A DNA stretch of 41,997 nt from Lentimicrobiaceae bacterium (GTDB lineage Bacteria > Bacteroidota > Bacteroidia > Bacteroidales > F082): contig SUWU01000021.1 in the NCBI GenBank assembly GCA_015061295.1, positions 1 through 41,997 on the forward strand, in the 5' to 3' direction. Positions 7,686 to 17,006 of the stretch are shown piece after piece (position 1 is the stretch's first letter; every line of letters starts with the position of its first letter). Both the position numbers and the translations under genes were made by a program. The notes under the pieces were generated by a model. The model was not told the DNA's origin. It saw only the letters and a program-made list of their open reading frames with translations, and did not search any database.

Positions 7686-7731
7686 AATGATATTTTTAAT
7701 AAAACTTTAATTTTATATATGAAATGATAGG

Positions 7732-7739
7732 CAAAGATA
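7732..7739 (-). promoter_or_regulatory. -7 box for the S9 peptidase gene
   Basis: Minus-strand TATCTTTG fits TAnnTTTG, about 46 nt before the start at 7685. It is divergent from the Fic gene promoter 14 bases away. Confidence 0.6.
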
Positions 7740-7752
7740 ATGATTTTATTAT

Positions 7753-7760
7753 TAAATTTG
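7753..7760 (+). promoter_or_regulatory. -7 box for the Fic gene
   Basis: TAAATTTG fits TAnnTTTG, 25 nt before the ATG at 7786. Confidence 0.55.
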
Positions 7761-7785
7761 TAATCTAAACTTTTAATATAAATCC

Positions 7786-8823
7786 ATGAGCAAAATGAAT
7801 GAAACAACGTATGTTCCGCCTTTTACGGTGACAGCAAATGCAATTAATTTGGTTGCAGAAATATCTGCTTTAATAGAACGATATGCAATAAGATTGGAGA
7901 AAGTTGACGGATTACGTCTGCGTAAAGTCAATCGTATCAAGACTATTCATAGTTCACTGGCAATTGAAGGTAACAAACTTTCAGAAGATCAAGTTAGAGA
8001 TATTATTGACGGAAAGAATGTTATTGCTCCTCTTCGTGAGATTCAAGAAGTTAAAAATGCGATTAAGACTTATGAGCTTTACCCTACATTGAATCCTTTT
8101 AATATTAAAGATTTACTGAAAGCTCATGGCGTGATGATGACTTCACTAACAAATGATGCAGGAAAATTTAGGCAAGGTGGAGTTGGTGTATTTGAAGGGA
8201 AAAGATGTGTCCATTTAGCACCTCCGGCACAACGAGTTCCAATTCTAATCTCAGAATTATTTGAATGGTTAAAGAAATCCAAAGATCATCTGTTGATCCG
8301 TAGTTGTGTTTTTCATTTTGAATTTGAATTTATTCATCCATTTTCTGATGGCAATGGTAGAATGGGACGCTTATGGCAATCTCTGATATTAGGAAAATTG
8401 AATCCTATTTTTGAATATCTTCCTATTGAAAATATGGTGTATGCTAATCAACAAAAGTATTATGATGCAATAAGTAAAAGTACTAAACTCAATGATTCTT
8501 ATCCATTTATTGATTTTATGCTTGGTGAAATTCTTAATACTTTAGAAAAATATATTGACACTAAAACAGAGGCTAAAATTCCTAATAAAATTCCTAATAA
8601 AATTCCTAATAAATTACTGAAAGAGCATCAGGAGTTCTCTGATGTTACTTGGAATGTTTTATCTCAAATTATTGGAAATCCAAATATTACTTCTAATGAA
8701 ATGAGTGCTATTTTAGGTATAGGAGACAGAATGATAAGGAATCATATTAAGATACTACGCGATGCTGGTATAATTCAACGTGTTGGAAGCAATAAAAAAG
8801 GTCACTGGGAAGTCTTGAAATAA
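7786..8823 (+). CDS. Fic family protein (class II, N-terminal inhibitory helix) with C-terminal winged helix
   Basis: 345 residues. The Fic core motif HPFSDGNGRMGR is complete, with catalytic His184, so transfer of AMP (or another phosphate-containing group) to protein hydroxyls is chemically possible. The N-terminal part carries the inhibitory motif (S/T)xxxE(G/N) as SLAIEG (Ser57, Glu61, Gly62), which marks class II Fic proteins that are auto-inhibited. The C-terminal ~65 residues (NPNITSNEMSAILGIGDRMIRNHIKILRDAG) form a winged helix-turn-helix. The two parts are joined by a linker made of three IPNK units (about residues 264-276), encoded by a 12-bp tandem repeat. The target is unknown; proteins of this build often regulate themselves or a neighbour. 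It has its own promoter and no visible antitoxin gene, consistent with built-in inhibition. Confidence 0.9.
   Translation: MSKMNETTYVPPFTVTANAINLVAEISALIERYAIRLEKVDGLRLRKVNRIKTIHSSLAIEGNKLSEDQVRDIIDGKNVIAPLREIQEVKNAIKTYELYPTLNPFNIKDLLKAHGVMMTSLTNDAGKFRQGGVGVFEGKRCVHLAPPAQRVPILISELFEWLKKSKDHLLIRSCVFHFEFEFIHPFSDGNGRMGRLWQSLILGKLNPIFEYLPIENMVYANQQKYYDAISKSTKLNDSYPFIDFMLGEILNTLEKYIDTKTEAKIPNKIPNKIPNKLLKEHQEFSDVTWNVLSQIIGNPNITSNEMSAILGIGDRMIRNHIKILRDAGIIQRVGSNKKGHWEVLK
8575..8610 (+). repeat. 12-bp in-frame tandem repeat in the Fic linker
   Basis: Three perfect copies of AAAATTCCTAAT (8575-8586, 8587-8598, 8599-8610) encode the repeated KIPN linker. Changes in copy number would keep the frame and change only linker length. 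Confidence 0.95.
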
Positions 8824-8847
8824 AATCTTAAAATCTAATGACACTCG

Positions 8848-8877
8848 TTTCTCATCAGCCTACTTTTATTATATTTG
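8848..8877 (+). promoter_or_regulatory. promoter of the PNGase F-like gene
   Basis: -7 box TATATTTG (8870-8877) with a -33-like TTTC (8848-8851), 18-nt spacer. The box lies downstream of an in-frame ATG at 8838, which argues that the real start is the ATG at 8895. Confidence 0.6.
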
Positions 8878-8894
8878 CAGAAAAAATATCATTC

Positions 8895-10586
8895 ATGAGA
8901 AAACTTATATTATCACTGTTATTTGTAACATTTTTATTGACTGCTAACGCACAGCAGCGTCTTGTTTATCAAATGTACGTTTTGGGTTCTACCGATGGCG
9001 ATACTACTTTCGTGGAAGTGAAACGCTCTGGAAATCAGCTGAAGATACAAGATATTAACGAGTTCGATGGTCAGCTTATTCCTGGAATATCTACCGATAT
9101 AACGTATGTCGATTATTCGCAAGACTCTGCTTTCTTCCAAATGTCTTATTCCGATGGCGATGAATATTTCTGTTCTTTCCCTCTGAAAAACAACAACGTG
9201 ACTTTCACCGAAGAAGGCGAGGAGATGATGAATGGATATAAATGCAAGAAATATCGTACGAGCATTAATTCCAATACCATCGAGGTGTGGATGACAGAGA
9301 CTCTCGGATATAACGCAACACCAAGTATCAGTCGTGGCGCATTAAACGGTGTGATGATAAAACAGCTCATCAACGGCAACAGAGTCTTCGAGTTAAAAAA
9401 TATTAAGAAAGACAGAAAACTGAAGAATGAAATCATACCCGACAATCTTGGAACTCGCGTCTCTGCTCAAGACATCGACAAAATCTCTAAAGAGAAACTG
9501 ATAATCAGAGTGCCTGTCTTTGATGAAGAACAAATTAACTTCGCTGAGATAGAGAAATTCCAAGGCGAGATTCCTTACGACAGTGTAATTCGTTTTGCAT
9601 ACGGAACATTGATCTTAAAGAAAATTAACTTACAAAATCTTCCAGAACATTATTCATATTTCATCGAGGTGGAACAACAGTCTAATGGCGATGCTTACGA
9701 CCGCTCAGGTTCTATATTCGTCATTCCTACCGAAAGAGAATTAAGTTTAAAAGACGCTTTGATTGATAGCATTCAGCTGCTTCATTCATATACCGACAGA
9801 AGAGACATCACATACAGAGCTATCAAGTTGGAAGACGACTTCCTTCCTGTGGTCGAACTGATGCGTTTCTTTACTCCATTCGGCGTAAATCATTATAACA
9901 ATGCTGTTTATATCGACGGATTGGAATGGCATGACGTGGCGTATTATAAACAAGATGTCACCGACGTGAGCAAGCATCTTCGTGGCGATGTCCTTATTGG
10001 AGCTTTCATCGGTAATTATGATGGCGGCGGACATAAGCTTAGTTTAGATGTCGTCGCATATCCAAGCGATTATTCTTGGGATTTAAGTCAGAACGACGAC
10101 TGGACTTTGCCTTTGTTCAACACATGCAACGTGATGGAAATGGCAGGTCAGCATTATGGAAGAATGTTTAAGACCGACAGCCTCACCGTAGAATTTGAAG
10201 TGCCTGAGAATGTCAGCGATTTAAGACTTAGATATATCAGCACCGGTCACGGTGGATGGGGCGGAGGCGATGAGTTCAACCCTAAGGAAAATACTATCAT
10301 CATCGACGGTGAGAAAGTATTTACTCACACTCCATGGCGTTGTGACTGCGCTACTTACAGAGAATATAATCCAGCATCAGGTAACTTCTGGAATGGAACT
10401 TCGTCTTCCGATTTATCACGTTCAGGCTGGTGCCCTGGAACAGCAACACAACCTGTATATTTCGACTTGTCATTCCTAAAACCAGGAAAACATACTATCA
10501 CGATAGCAATACCACAAGGCGAAGATGTAGGAAGTAGCTTCAACCACTGGATGGTATCGGGGATATTATTAGGAATTAACAATTAA
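8895..10586 (+). CDS. secreted PNGase F-type peptide-N-glycosidase with GLPGLI/DUF4412-like N-terminal domain
   Basis: 563 residues from the ATG at 8895, chosen because a signal peptide (MRKLILSLLFVTFLLTANAQ) starts there and the -7 promoter box overlaps the earlier in-frame ATG at 8838. About residues 21-170 resemble GLPGLI/DUF4412 proteins (IEVWMTETLGYN...). The C-terminal ~330 residues match the two jelly-roll domains of PNGase F: DVTDVSKHLRGDVLIGAFIGNY, then LRYISTGHGGWGGGDEF, TPWRCDCATYREYNPASGNF and SSSDLSRSGWCPGT. PNGase F cleaves N-glycans from asparagine, releasing the glycan and leaving aspartate. The signal peptide has no lipobox, so the product is periplasmic or exported. The GH20 lipoprotein at 14737 could act on the released glycans. 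Its last codons and stop come from a period-7 array (stop 10584-10586). Confidence 0.85.
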   Translation: MRKLILSLLFVTFLLTANAQQRLVYQMYVLGSTDGDTTFVEVKRSGNQLKIQDINEFDGQLIPGISTDITYVDYSQDSAFFQMSYSDGDEYFCSFPLKNNNVTFTEEGEEMMNGYKCKKYRTSINSNTIEVWMTETLGYNATPSISRGALNGVMIKQLINGNRVFELKNIKKDRKLKNEIIPDNLGTRVSAQDIDKISKEKLIIRVPVFDEEQINFAEIEKFQGEIPYDSVIRFAYGTLILKKINLQNLPEHYSYFIEVEQQSNGDAYDRSGSIFVIPTERELSLKDALIDSIQLLHSYTDRRDITYRAIKLEDDFLPVVELMRFFTPFGVNHYNNAVYIDGLEWHDVAYYKQDVTDVSKHLRGDVLIGAFIGNYDGGGHKLSLDVVAYPSDYSWDLSQNDDWTLPLFNTCNVMEMAGQHYGRMFKTDSLTVEFEVPENVSDLRLRYISTGHGGWGGGDEFNPKENTIIIDGEKVFTHTPWRCDCATYREYNPASGNFWNGTSSSDLSRSGWCPGTATQPVYFDLSFLKPGKHTITIAIPQGEDVGSSFNHWMVSGILLGINN

Positions 10587-10604
10587 CAATTAACAATTGA
10601 CAAT
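10577..10604 (+). repeat. period-7 array at the end of the PNGase F-like gene
   Basis: Four heptads in phase: TAACAAT x3 and TGACAAT. The gene's stop codon TAA is the first three bases of the second unit, and the final residues Ile-Asn-Asn are encoded at the array edge. Confidence 0.9.
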
Positions 10605-10625
10605 TAAGGACTTATTGACTTAAAA

Positions 10626-11756
10626 ATGAAGATTGCGGTTAATACACGATTGTTGCTTAAAGATAAGTTGGAAGGCATCGGCTGGGTGGCTTACGAATGT
10701 CTGCGCCGCATGGTGAAGTCGCATCCTGAGGTGAAGTTTTATTTCATCTTCGACAGGAAACCCGATGAGAGATTTATCTTCGCTGAGAACGTAAAACCTG
10801 TAGTACTTTTCCCGCAGGCTCGTCATCCTTTTTTATATATAGCATTCTTCGAGTTCGCAGTGGCGCGTTTCCTCCGTAAGTTAAAACCTGATTTATACCT
10901 TTCGACTGACGGATATTTAAGTCTGAGAAGTAAGACCAAACAGATAGCTGTATTTCACGATCTTAACTTCGAACATTTCCCTCAGGATTTTCCCAAGATT
11001 CATCTCTGGCATTACAAGAAATATTTTCCGAAATATGCAAAGAAAGCCGATCGTATCATCACGGTTTCTGAGTTTTCAAAGAAAGATATCTGTGAATGTT
11101 ACGGCATAAATCCAGATAAGATTGAGGTGGCTTATAATGGAGCTAACGAGATTTTTTCTCCTTTAAGTGAAGACGTTAAGATAAATATTAGAAATCAATA
11201 TTCTGAAGGCAAGCCTTATTTTATGTTTGTAGGTTCCCTGCATCCGCGTAAGAACCTCGCTCGACTTTTCACTGCTTTCGATTTATTTAAGAAGAAAAAC
11301 GATAACGACATAAAGCTCGTCATTGTCGGTAATAAGAAGTGGTGGACTGAGCCGATTAAGAACGCTTATGATGCTATGACACATAAAGACGATGTGATTT
11401 TTGTTGGAAGATTATCGGCAGAGGATTTGCGTTTTGTCACAGCAGCTGCGTTAGCATCGGTTTATGTCTCTTATTTTGAAGGCTTTGGTATTCCTATCGT
11501 AGAGGCTTTCAAGTGCGACACGCCTGTCATCACTTCCAATGTGACATCAATGCCAGAGGTGTCTGCCGACGCCGCGCTGCTCGTAGATCCTTTCAGTGTT
11601 GAGTCGATAGCCGATGCTATGGAAAAAATATTAGACGAAGAAGTGCGTAATGAACTGATAGAGAAGGGCAGGAGAAGAAGAGAAGATTTCTCGTGGGATA
11701 AAGCTGCAGAAAAATGGTGGAAAGTAATTGAGACACAAGGTCGCAAAGACATATAG
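10626..11756 (+). CDS. GT4-family glycosyltransferase
   Basis: 376 residues, GT-B fold, family 4-like. The N-terminal Rossmann half starts MKIAVNTRLL with a nearby GIGWV loop. The C-terminal half has FMFVGSLHPRKNLARL (donor-binding start), VIVGNKKWW, the conserved FVGRLSAEDL turn and the E-x7-E motif as EGFGIPIVE (about 288-296). These are typical of retaining nucleotide-sugar-dependent glycosyltransferases that act at the cytoplasmic side of the membrane on lipid-linked or polysaccharide acceptors. Donor and acceptor cannot be told from the sequence. It stands alone rather than in a polysaccharide cluster, lying 39 bases after the PNGase F-like gene, so co-transcription is possible. A period-8 array follows before purD. 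Confidence 0.85.
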   Translation: MKIAVNTRLLLKDKLEGIGWVAYECLRRMVKSHPEVKFYFIFDRKPDERFIFAENVKPVVLFPQARHPFLYIAFFEFAVARFLRKLKPDLYLSTDGYLSLRSKTKQIAVFHDLNFEHFPQDFPKIHLWHYKKYFPKYAKKADRIITVSEFSKKDICECYGINPDKIEVAYNGANEIFSPLSEDVKINIRNQYSEGKPYFMFVGSLHPRKNLARLFTAFDLFKKKNDNDIKLVIVGNKKWWTEPIKNAYDAMTHKDDVIFVGRLSAEDLRFVTAAALASVYVSYFEGFGIPIVEAFKCDTPVITSNVTSMPEVSADAALLVDPFSVESIADAMEKILDEEVRNELIEKGRRRREDFSWDKAAEKWWKVIETQGRKDI

Positions 11757-11766
11757 AATTATAAAC

Positions 11767-11798
11767 TCGTTGACATGATGACTCGTTGACATGTTGAC
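11767..11798 (+). repeat. period-8 array between the glycosyltransferase and purD
   Basis: Four octads in phase: TCGTTGAC, ATGATGAC, TCGTTGAC, ATGTTGAC, followed by TTTAAAAATAG and the purD ATG. Every unit contains TGA on the sense strand. Confidence 0.9.
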
Positions 11799-11813
11799 TT
11801 TAAAAATAGAATT

Positions 11814-13097
11814 ATGAACGTATTAGTATTAGGTTCCGGTGGTCGCGAATATGCTTTGGCATGGAAGATCGCTCAAAGTAAATCTGTTAATAAAATCTAC
11901 ATCGCTCCAGGTAACGCTGGCACAGATGCTATTGGCGAAAATATAAATATCAATATCGCTGATTTTAATATTGTAAAAGATACAGTCTTGAAACTCAATA
12001 TCGACATGGTCGTTGTCGGTCCTGAGCAGCCACTCGTTGACGGCATCGTCGATTTCTTTAAAAATGATAATGAGTTAAAAAATATTAAGAGTATCGGTCC
12101 AGACAAGAAAGGCGCTCAGCTCGAAGGCAGCAAGGCTTTTGCTAAGACTTTCATGGAGAAATATAATGTCCCGACAGCTTCTTGTTTCACAGTGACTTCA
12201 TCTAATCTTGAAGAAGGATTGAAATATCTCGAGACACAGAAAGCTCCTTACGTACTCAAAGCCGATGGTCTCGCAGCTGGCAAAGGCGTTCTCATCATCG
12301 AATCGTTGGAAGAAGCTCAGAACGAGTTGCAAGACATGCTCTCTGGCAAGTTCGGTTCCGCATCAGCAAAAGTCGTCATCGAGACTTTCTTGAAAGGCAT
12401 TGAGGTCTCTATGTTCGTGCTGACCGACGGCGAGCATTATGTGGTGCTTCCTGAAGCTAAAGATTATAAACGTATAGGCGATGGCGACACAGGTCTTAAC
12501 ACAGGCGGCATGGGCGCTGTTTCTCCAGTTCCTTTTGTGACAAAAGACTTCGTCAATAAGGTAGAAGAAAGAATCATAAAACCTACAATTCAAGGACTTA
12601 AAGAAGAAAAGATCGACTATAAAGGATTTATCTTCATCGGCTTGATGAACGTCGATGGCGACCCATACGTCATTGAATATAATGTGAGAATGGGCGACCC
12701 TGAGACAGAAGGCGTCATGACGCGCATCGACTCCGACTTATTAGAATTACTCGATGCCTGCGCTCAAGGCAGACTCAACGAAGTGGATTATAAGACATCG
12801 CCAAATACTTCTGTGACAGTGATGTTAGTATCAGGCGGCTATCCTGAAGATTATAAGAAAGGCATGGTGATGACAGGCTTCGATGAACTTTCAGAAGATT
12901 GTATCATAGCTCATGCTGGAACGAAACTCAACGATAAAGGCGAGGTCGTGACATCAGGAGGTCGCGTCATCGCGGTGACAGCTCACGGAAAAAATATCGA
13001 GGAAGCTCGTAACAAGGCTTACCTTAACGTTGAGAAGATCAAGTTTGAGGGTGTCAACTATCGTCACGATATAGGTTTAGATCTTATGAAATTCTAA
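11814..13097 (+). CDS. purD: phosphoribosylamine--glycine ligase (GARS)
   Basis: 427 residues, the usual length for PurD. It catalyses ATP-dependent joining of glycine to phosphoribosylamine, the second step of de novo purine synthesis in the cytoplasm. Visible signatures: N-terminal MNVLVLGSGGREYALAWK, the VVVGPEQPLVDGI turn, the ATP-grasp region KADGLAAGKGVLI (about 148-160), GDGDTGLNTGGMGAVSP, the metal/ATP-binding EYNVRMGDPETE (about 287-298), and a C-terminal GARS domain with GYPEDYKKG. No residues look missing. The downstream membrane protein gene starts one base after its stop, so purD heads a short purD-DUF6427-rnhB transcription unit. A period-8 array sits just upstream of the start; no TAnnTTTG promoter is obvious there. 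Confidence 0.97.
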   Translation: MNVLVLGSGGREYALAWKIAQSKSVNKIYIAPGNAGTDAIGENININIADFNIVKDTVLKLNIDMVVVGPEQPLVDGIVDFFKNDNELKNIKSIGPDKKGAQLEGSKAFAKTFMEKYNVPTASCFTVTSSNLEEGLKYLETQKAPYVLKADGLAAGKGVLIIESLEEAQNELQDMLSGKFGSASAKVVIETFLKGIEVSMFVLTDGEHYVVLPEAKDYKRIGDGDTGLNTGGMGAVSPVPFVTKDFVNKVEERIIKPTIQGLKEEKIDYKGFIFIGLMNVDGDPYVIEYNVRMGDPETEGVMTRIDSDLLELLDACAQGRLNEVDYKTSPNTSVTVMLVSGGYPEDYKKGMVMTGFDELSEDCIIAHAGTKLNDKGEVVTSGGRVIAVTAHGKNIEEARNKAYLNVEKIKFEGVNYRHDIGLDLMKF

Positions 13098-13098
13098 G

Positions 13099-14088
13099 AT
13101 GTTAAATTTTTTTAAGCATAGTTATATCTCGCAGCAAGTCGCTGTCGTTTTGATGGCACTTGTATTATGGATGCCGGCATTCATAACAAAGTCGGCATTC
13201 ATACCCAGCGAGCACACAACACCTTTATATAATACAATAATATCAATATTCGATTTCTCGCCATTATTGCTTAACATCATAGCATTGGTGGTGTTTTTAT
13301 TCAGCGTATTTTTCTTTAACTCAGTACTTTCTGCCAACCGATTAGTACAGAAAAATAACACCATAGGAGCGTTCGTCTTCGTACTCATGATGTGCAGCTC
13401 GCCAGAACTCCATTCGTGTTATCCATTCCTTTTCGCATGTCCCTTCATCTTGATGGCGATGCACACCTTATTCCTTATCTATCAGACAGAGAATCCTGAG
13501 AACTATATGATGAACATAGGATATTTCATAGCAATAGCCTCGCTATTCTATTATCCTTCAATATTTTTGATGTTATGGGTTATATTGTCTTTATTGATAT
13601 TAGGATTTAGGGAGATAAGATATCTGCTGATACCGATAACAGGATTTATGCTGATAAATGTAATTTTCTTAGGAATAGTATTTCTCTTTGGTGACATAAA
13701 TGTGCTGATAGACTCGTATTCGCATTATTTCAGAAATGTTAATTTTCATTATGATTTGAATTATATAAACAGAATATTGTTAATAATCTTTAGCATATTA
13801 TTTCTGATTTCATTATTAAGGACGTTTAGCAATAAGGCTTCAGATAAAGGAAATAACATTAGAAAAAGGTTAGGTGTGGCGATGCTCTTGACGATATTCG
13901 CTATCATTATGTTTTTCATAAATCAACCTTTGATGAATAATAGCCTGATATTTATGATGTTCGCTTTCTTCTATGCCATATTGTTATCAGATATTAAGAA
14001 GACAAGGTTGGCTAATATCATAACAATCATCATGACATTGATAATAATTTTTAATCAATATTTACCTTTATTAGATATAACTTTATGA
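13099..14088 (+). CDS. polytopic membrane protein (DUF6427-like)
   Basis: 329 residues, almost entirely hydrophobic, with roughly nine to ten predicted membrane helices spread over the whole length. It opens [13 protein letters not shown] followed by the first helix ([16 protein letters not shown]), ends in a helix ([19 protein letters not shown]), and has few charged loops ([28 protein letters not shown]). The layout of a short amphipathic start, an early 'LWMPAFI' helix and an 'ENPENY' loop fits the Bacteroidetes DUF6427 family, whose function is not established. It starts 1 base after purD and overlaps the rnhB start by 4 bases (ATGA), so translation of the three genes is probably coupled. 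No transport or enzyme motif is visible. Confidence 0.7.
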   Translation: MLNFFKHSYISQQVAVVLMALVLWMPAFITKSAFIPSEHTTPLYNTIISIFDFSPLLLNIIALVVFLFSVFFFNSVLSANRLVQKNNTIGAFVFVLMMCSSPELHSCYPFLFACPFILMAMHTLFLIYQTENPENYMMNIGYFIAIASLFYYPSIFLMLWVILSLLILGFREIRYLLIPITGFMLINVIFLGIVFLFGDINVLIDSYSHYFRNVNFHYDLNYINRILLIIFSILFLISLLRTFSNKASDKGNNIRKRLGVAMLLTIFAIIMFFINQPLMNNSLIFMMFAFFYAILLSDIKKTRLANIITIIMTLIIIFNQYLPLLDITL

Positions 14089-14681
14089 ATCTCATAGCAC
14101 ATTATAGTGACAATCTTATTGAAGCCGGCTGTGACGAAGCTGGACGCGGATGTTTGGCAGGCCCTGTGGTGGCAGCAGCTGTGATTTTAGATAGAAACAA
14201 AGACTATCCGATGTTAGATGATTCAAAGAAACTAACAGAGAAACAACGTAAGAAATTGCGTGAAGTCATTATGCAGGAAGCTCTTGCTTATGGGGTTGGC
14301 ATAGTCGATAACAAAGAAATTGACGAGATAAACATCTTAAACGCATCTTTTCTTGCTATGCATCGTGCCATCGAGCAGCTTGCTATAAAGCCAGAATTTC
14401 TGTTGATAGACGGCAACCGTTTTAATCCACATAAAGACATTAAGCATAAGTGTATTGTCGGTGGTGACGCTAAATATCAGGCTATAGCAGCAGCTTCTAT
14501 CTTGGCAAAGACCACTCGTGATGCTATGATGGAAGAATATGATTTACAATATCCGATGTATAATTGGAAGAAAAACAAAGGCTATCCCACATTAGAACAT
14601 AAAAACGCTGTTGCAGAATATGGCACTACGCCATTACATCGAATGACATTCAACATGACAATACAACTGAAACTATTTTGA
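14085..14681 (+). CDS. rnhB: ribonuclease HII
   Basis: 198 residues, normal for RNase HII. It removes ribonucleotides and RNA from RNA-DNA hybrids in the cytoplasm, using two metal ions. The signature [20 protein letters not shown] (Asp17, Glu18) gives the first two catalytic acids; LLIDGNRF supplies the third and the AKTTRDAMM helix the fourth. [15 protein letters not shown] is the conserved substrate-handling segment. Its ATG overlaps the end of the upstream membrane-protein gene by 4 bases, a typical coupled start. Confidence 0.97.
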   Translation: MNLIAHYSDNLIEAGCDEAGRGCLAGPVVAAAVILDRNKDYPMLDDSKKLTEKQRKKLREVIMQEALAYGVGIVDNKEIDEINILNASFLAMHRAIEQLAIKPEFLLIDGNRFNPHKDIKHKCIVGGDAKYQAIAAASILAKTTRDAMMEEYDLQYPMYNWKKNKGYPTLEHKNAVAEYGTTPLHRMTFNMTIQLKLF

Positions 14682-14736
14682 TGTAAATATATGACTTGTC
14701 GTGTCTAATGTAGAATTAAAAATTAAATTTAAGTAT

Positions 14737-16995
14737 ATGAAAAAATTATTCTTACTGACATCAATTGCACTTTTGCTTTCATCTTGTGTAGAGAAAAAAG
14801 GTGAAGCAGTTAAAGCTAATCTCGACATCGTTCCTGTTCCACAGACGATGATAGTCAATTCTATAGAAGATGGCTTCATCCTTAACGATAATACAGTAAT
14901 CGTTTATAACGATGAGGCCAATCAATTTAATGCTGAATTTCTTCAATCGTATCTTAAAAATATCTTTAAGAAAGATTTAAAAACTACTTTAAAGTCTGAG
15001 TCAGAGTCAGCATCAATCAATCTTAATATCATAGATGCTTCTAAATGTGAAGAAATGGGTCTTGCCAATGATAAAGAGTCATATCTCTTATCCGTAAGTA
15101 TCGATAATATAAATATTTATGCTCTTGATGCTGCAGGTATATTCTATGGCATTCAGACATTGATACAGATGATGCCTAACGACATCTATTCTGTTGATGC
15201 CAATGAAGTTGCGGAGGTCGATATTCCATGTATGAATATCAACGACAATCCACGTTTCAAATATAGAGGCCTGATGTTAGATTGTTCACGTACATTCTTT
15301 GATGTTGATTTTATCAAACATCTTTTAAATGGTTTAGCACATTATAAGATAAATAATTTCCATTGGCATCTTGCTGATGATCAAGGATGGAGAATAGAGA
15401 TAAAACATTATCCAAAACTGACAGAACTCGGAGCGTGGCGTGGCGCTGATGAACTTCTTATGCCAGCTTATGGCTCAGGTAATGAACGTTATGGCGGTTT
15501 CTATACACAAGAAGAGATTAAGGATATAGTACAATATGCAGCAGATAGAAATATCAATATTATCCCTGAAATAGATTTACCTGGTCATAGCAAAGCTGTT
15601 GCTGTGACATATCCTGAGACAGTATGCGACATAGAATCGAAGCATCTTAGTGTTCAAGGAGAGTCGAACAACGTATGGTGTGTTGGTCGTGAAGAGAATT
15701 ATGAGATGTTAGAAAATATCATTGCTGAGATGACGACACTTTTCCCAAGTAAGATTTATCATATCGGTGCTGATGAAGTTAACATGAACTCATGGCGTGA
15801 CTGTGATGTATGCCAGAATCTTATGAGAGAGAAAGATATGAAAGAACTTGTTGAGCTTCAGAATTATTTTGTGAGAAGAGTGGAGAAGATACTTGCAAAA
15901 CATGGTAAGACAATGGCTGGCTGGGATGAGATTCTTGATGGAGGAGAGCTTTTGCCTACATCAATACCATATGTATGGCAGAACTCAGAGAGAGGAATAA
16001 AATCTGTCAAAGCAGGACAGCCAACAGTGATGCAGGTCTCGCAATATATGTACTTCGATATGAAGCAGTCGCCAGATGAACGAGGACTCAAGTGGGCAGC
16101 TATCATTCCTTTAGATTCAGTATATTCTTTCGACCCGATAGGTCATTTTGAATTGACCGATGCTGAGAAGAAATTGGTGCTCGGTCCACAAGGTGGTCTC
16201 TGGACCGAATGTGGCATCGTAGATGGATACGCTCATTATCAGCTCTTCCCTAAGGTGTTAGTGCTTTCAGAGATAGGATGGTCGGCATATGAAAACAGAG
16301 ACTTGAATCACTTCAAGAAGAGACTGTTCGATAGTCATATAGAGAAATTATATCACATGGACTTTGACTTTAGAGTGGCACCTCCAACAGTGAAATATGA
16401 AGATGGAAAACTTATCGCCAATAAAGATTATGACCAACTTGTGATACGTTATACTGATGATAAATCGACACCTACAACAGAGTCGAAAGAATATACAGAT
16501 GCTATAACGACCGATATGCCGGAGAATTATCGTTTTGCTACATTCTATAAAGAACGCTCAAGTATTGCAAGAGGCGCTCAAAATATCGACTTATACCATT
16601 ATCAAAAACCAAAGACTACTATAACATCAAATGTTCCTATGGAACAAGACATCAACGTCTTAGTTGATTATGACATGAATACTTATTGTAATACGGCGCG
16701 TCCTGTAGAATCGGGCGATTATTTCTTATATACTTTTGAAGAACCTATAGATTGTAAGAAGATATTAGTAGGTACAGGTCATTACGGATTAGCTATAGTT
16801 GGACTGCCTAATGCAAGGTTGGAATATTCTTATGACGGTGAAAACTTTATCGAAGGTGATGATTTTGTTTATGATTATTTTGATGGTTATTATGCAGAAT
16901 GTCACCCAGAGAAAGCTGTCAAAGCTGTTAAGATTGTCGTCACGGGAATAGGAGAGTGTGAGTATGCAATCTTGCAGGATCTTCGAATAGAATAA
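14737..16995 (+). CDS. GH20 beta-N-acetylhexosaminidase lipoprotein
   Basis: 752 residues from the ATG at 14737, where a lipoprotein signal begins (MKKLFLLTSIALLLSSC, Cys17); an in-frame GTG at 14701 would put 12 extra residues before it and is less likely. About 30-155 is the GH20b N-terminal domain. The catalytic barrel follows with FHWHLADDQGWRIEIK (about 199-213), INIIPEIDLPGHSKA and the catalytic pair Asp346-Glu347 in YHIGADEVNM, which acts through substrate-assisted retention. WTECGIVDGYAHYQLFPK closes the barrel. The last ~180 residues include a chitobiase C-terminal-like domain and a galactose-binding-like tail. It removes terminal GlcNAc/GalNAc from glycans at the cell surface or periplasm, fitting with the PNGase F-like enzyme at 8895. 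A strong bidirectional terminator follows. Confidence 0.92.
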   Translation: MKKLFLLTSIALLLSSCVEKKGEAVKANLDIVPVPQTMIVNSIEDGFILNDNTVIVYNDEANQFNAEFLQSYLKNIFKKDLKTTLKSESESASINLNIIDASKCEEMGLANDKESYLLSVSIDNINIYALDAAGIFYGIQTLIQMMPNDIYSVDANEVAEVDIPCMNINDNPRFKYRGLMLDCSRTFFDVDFIKHLLNGLAHYKINNFHWHLADDQGWRIEIKHYPKLTELGAWRGADELLMPAYGSGNERYGGFYTQEEIKDIVQYAADRNINIIPEIDLPGHSKAVAVTYPETVCDIESKHLSVQGESNNVWCVGREENYEMLENIIAEMTTLFPSKIYHIGADEVNMNSWRDCDVCQNLMREKDMKELVELQNYFVRRVEKILAKHGKTMAGWDEILDGGELLPTSIPYVWQNSERGIKSVKAGQPTVMQVSQYMYFDMKQSPDERGLKWAAIIPLDSVYSFDPIGHFELTDAEKKLVLGPQGGLWTECGIVDGYAHYQLFPKVLVLSEIGWSAYENRDLNHFKKRLFDSHIEKLYHMDFDFRVAPPTVKYEDGKLIANKDYDQLVIRYTDDKSTPTTESKEYTDAITTDMPENYRFATFYKERSSIARGAQNIDLYHYQKPKTTITSNVPMEQDINVLVDYDMNTYCNTARPVESGDYFLYTFEEPIDCKKILVGTGHYGLAIVGLPNARLEYSYDGENFIEGDDFVYDYFDGYYAECHPEKAVKAVKIVVTGIGECEYAILQDLRIE

Positions 16996-17006
16996 ATAAT
17001 TGACAT

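Noticed and set aside
7786-8823. Fic gene as part of a phage-defence island
   Set aside because: Neighbours are a peptidase and a glycosidase with separate promoters; no restriction, abortive infection or mobile genes surround it.
8838-8894. In-frame ATG at 8838 as the start of the PNGase F-like protein
   Set aside because: It would put 19 residues before a clear signal peptide, and the -7 promoter box at 8870-8877 lies inside that stretch.
14701-14736. GTG at 14701 as the start of the GH20 gene
   Set aside because: The lipoprotein signal peptide begins at the ATG at 14737; the upstream 12 residues are polar and unlike a leader.
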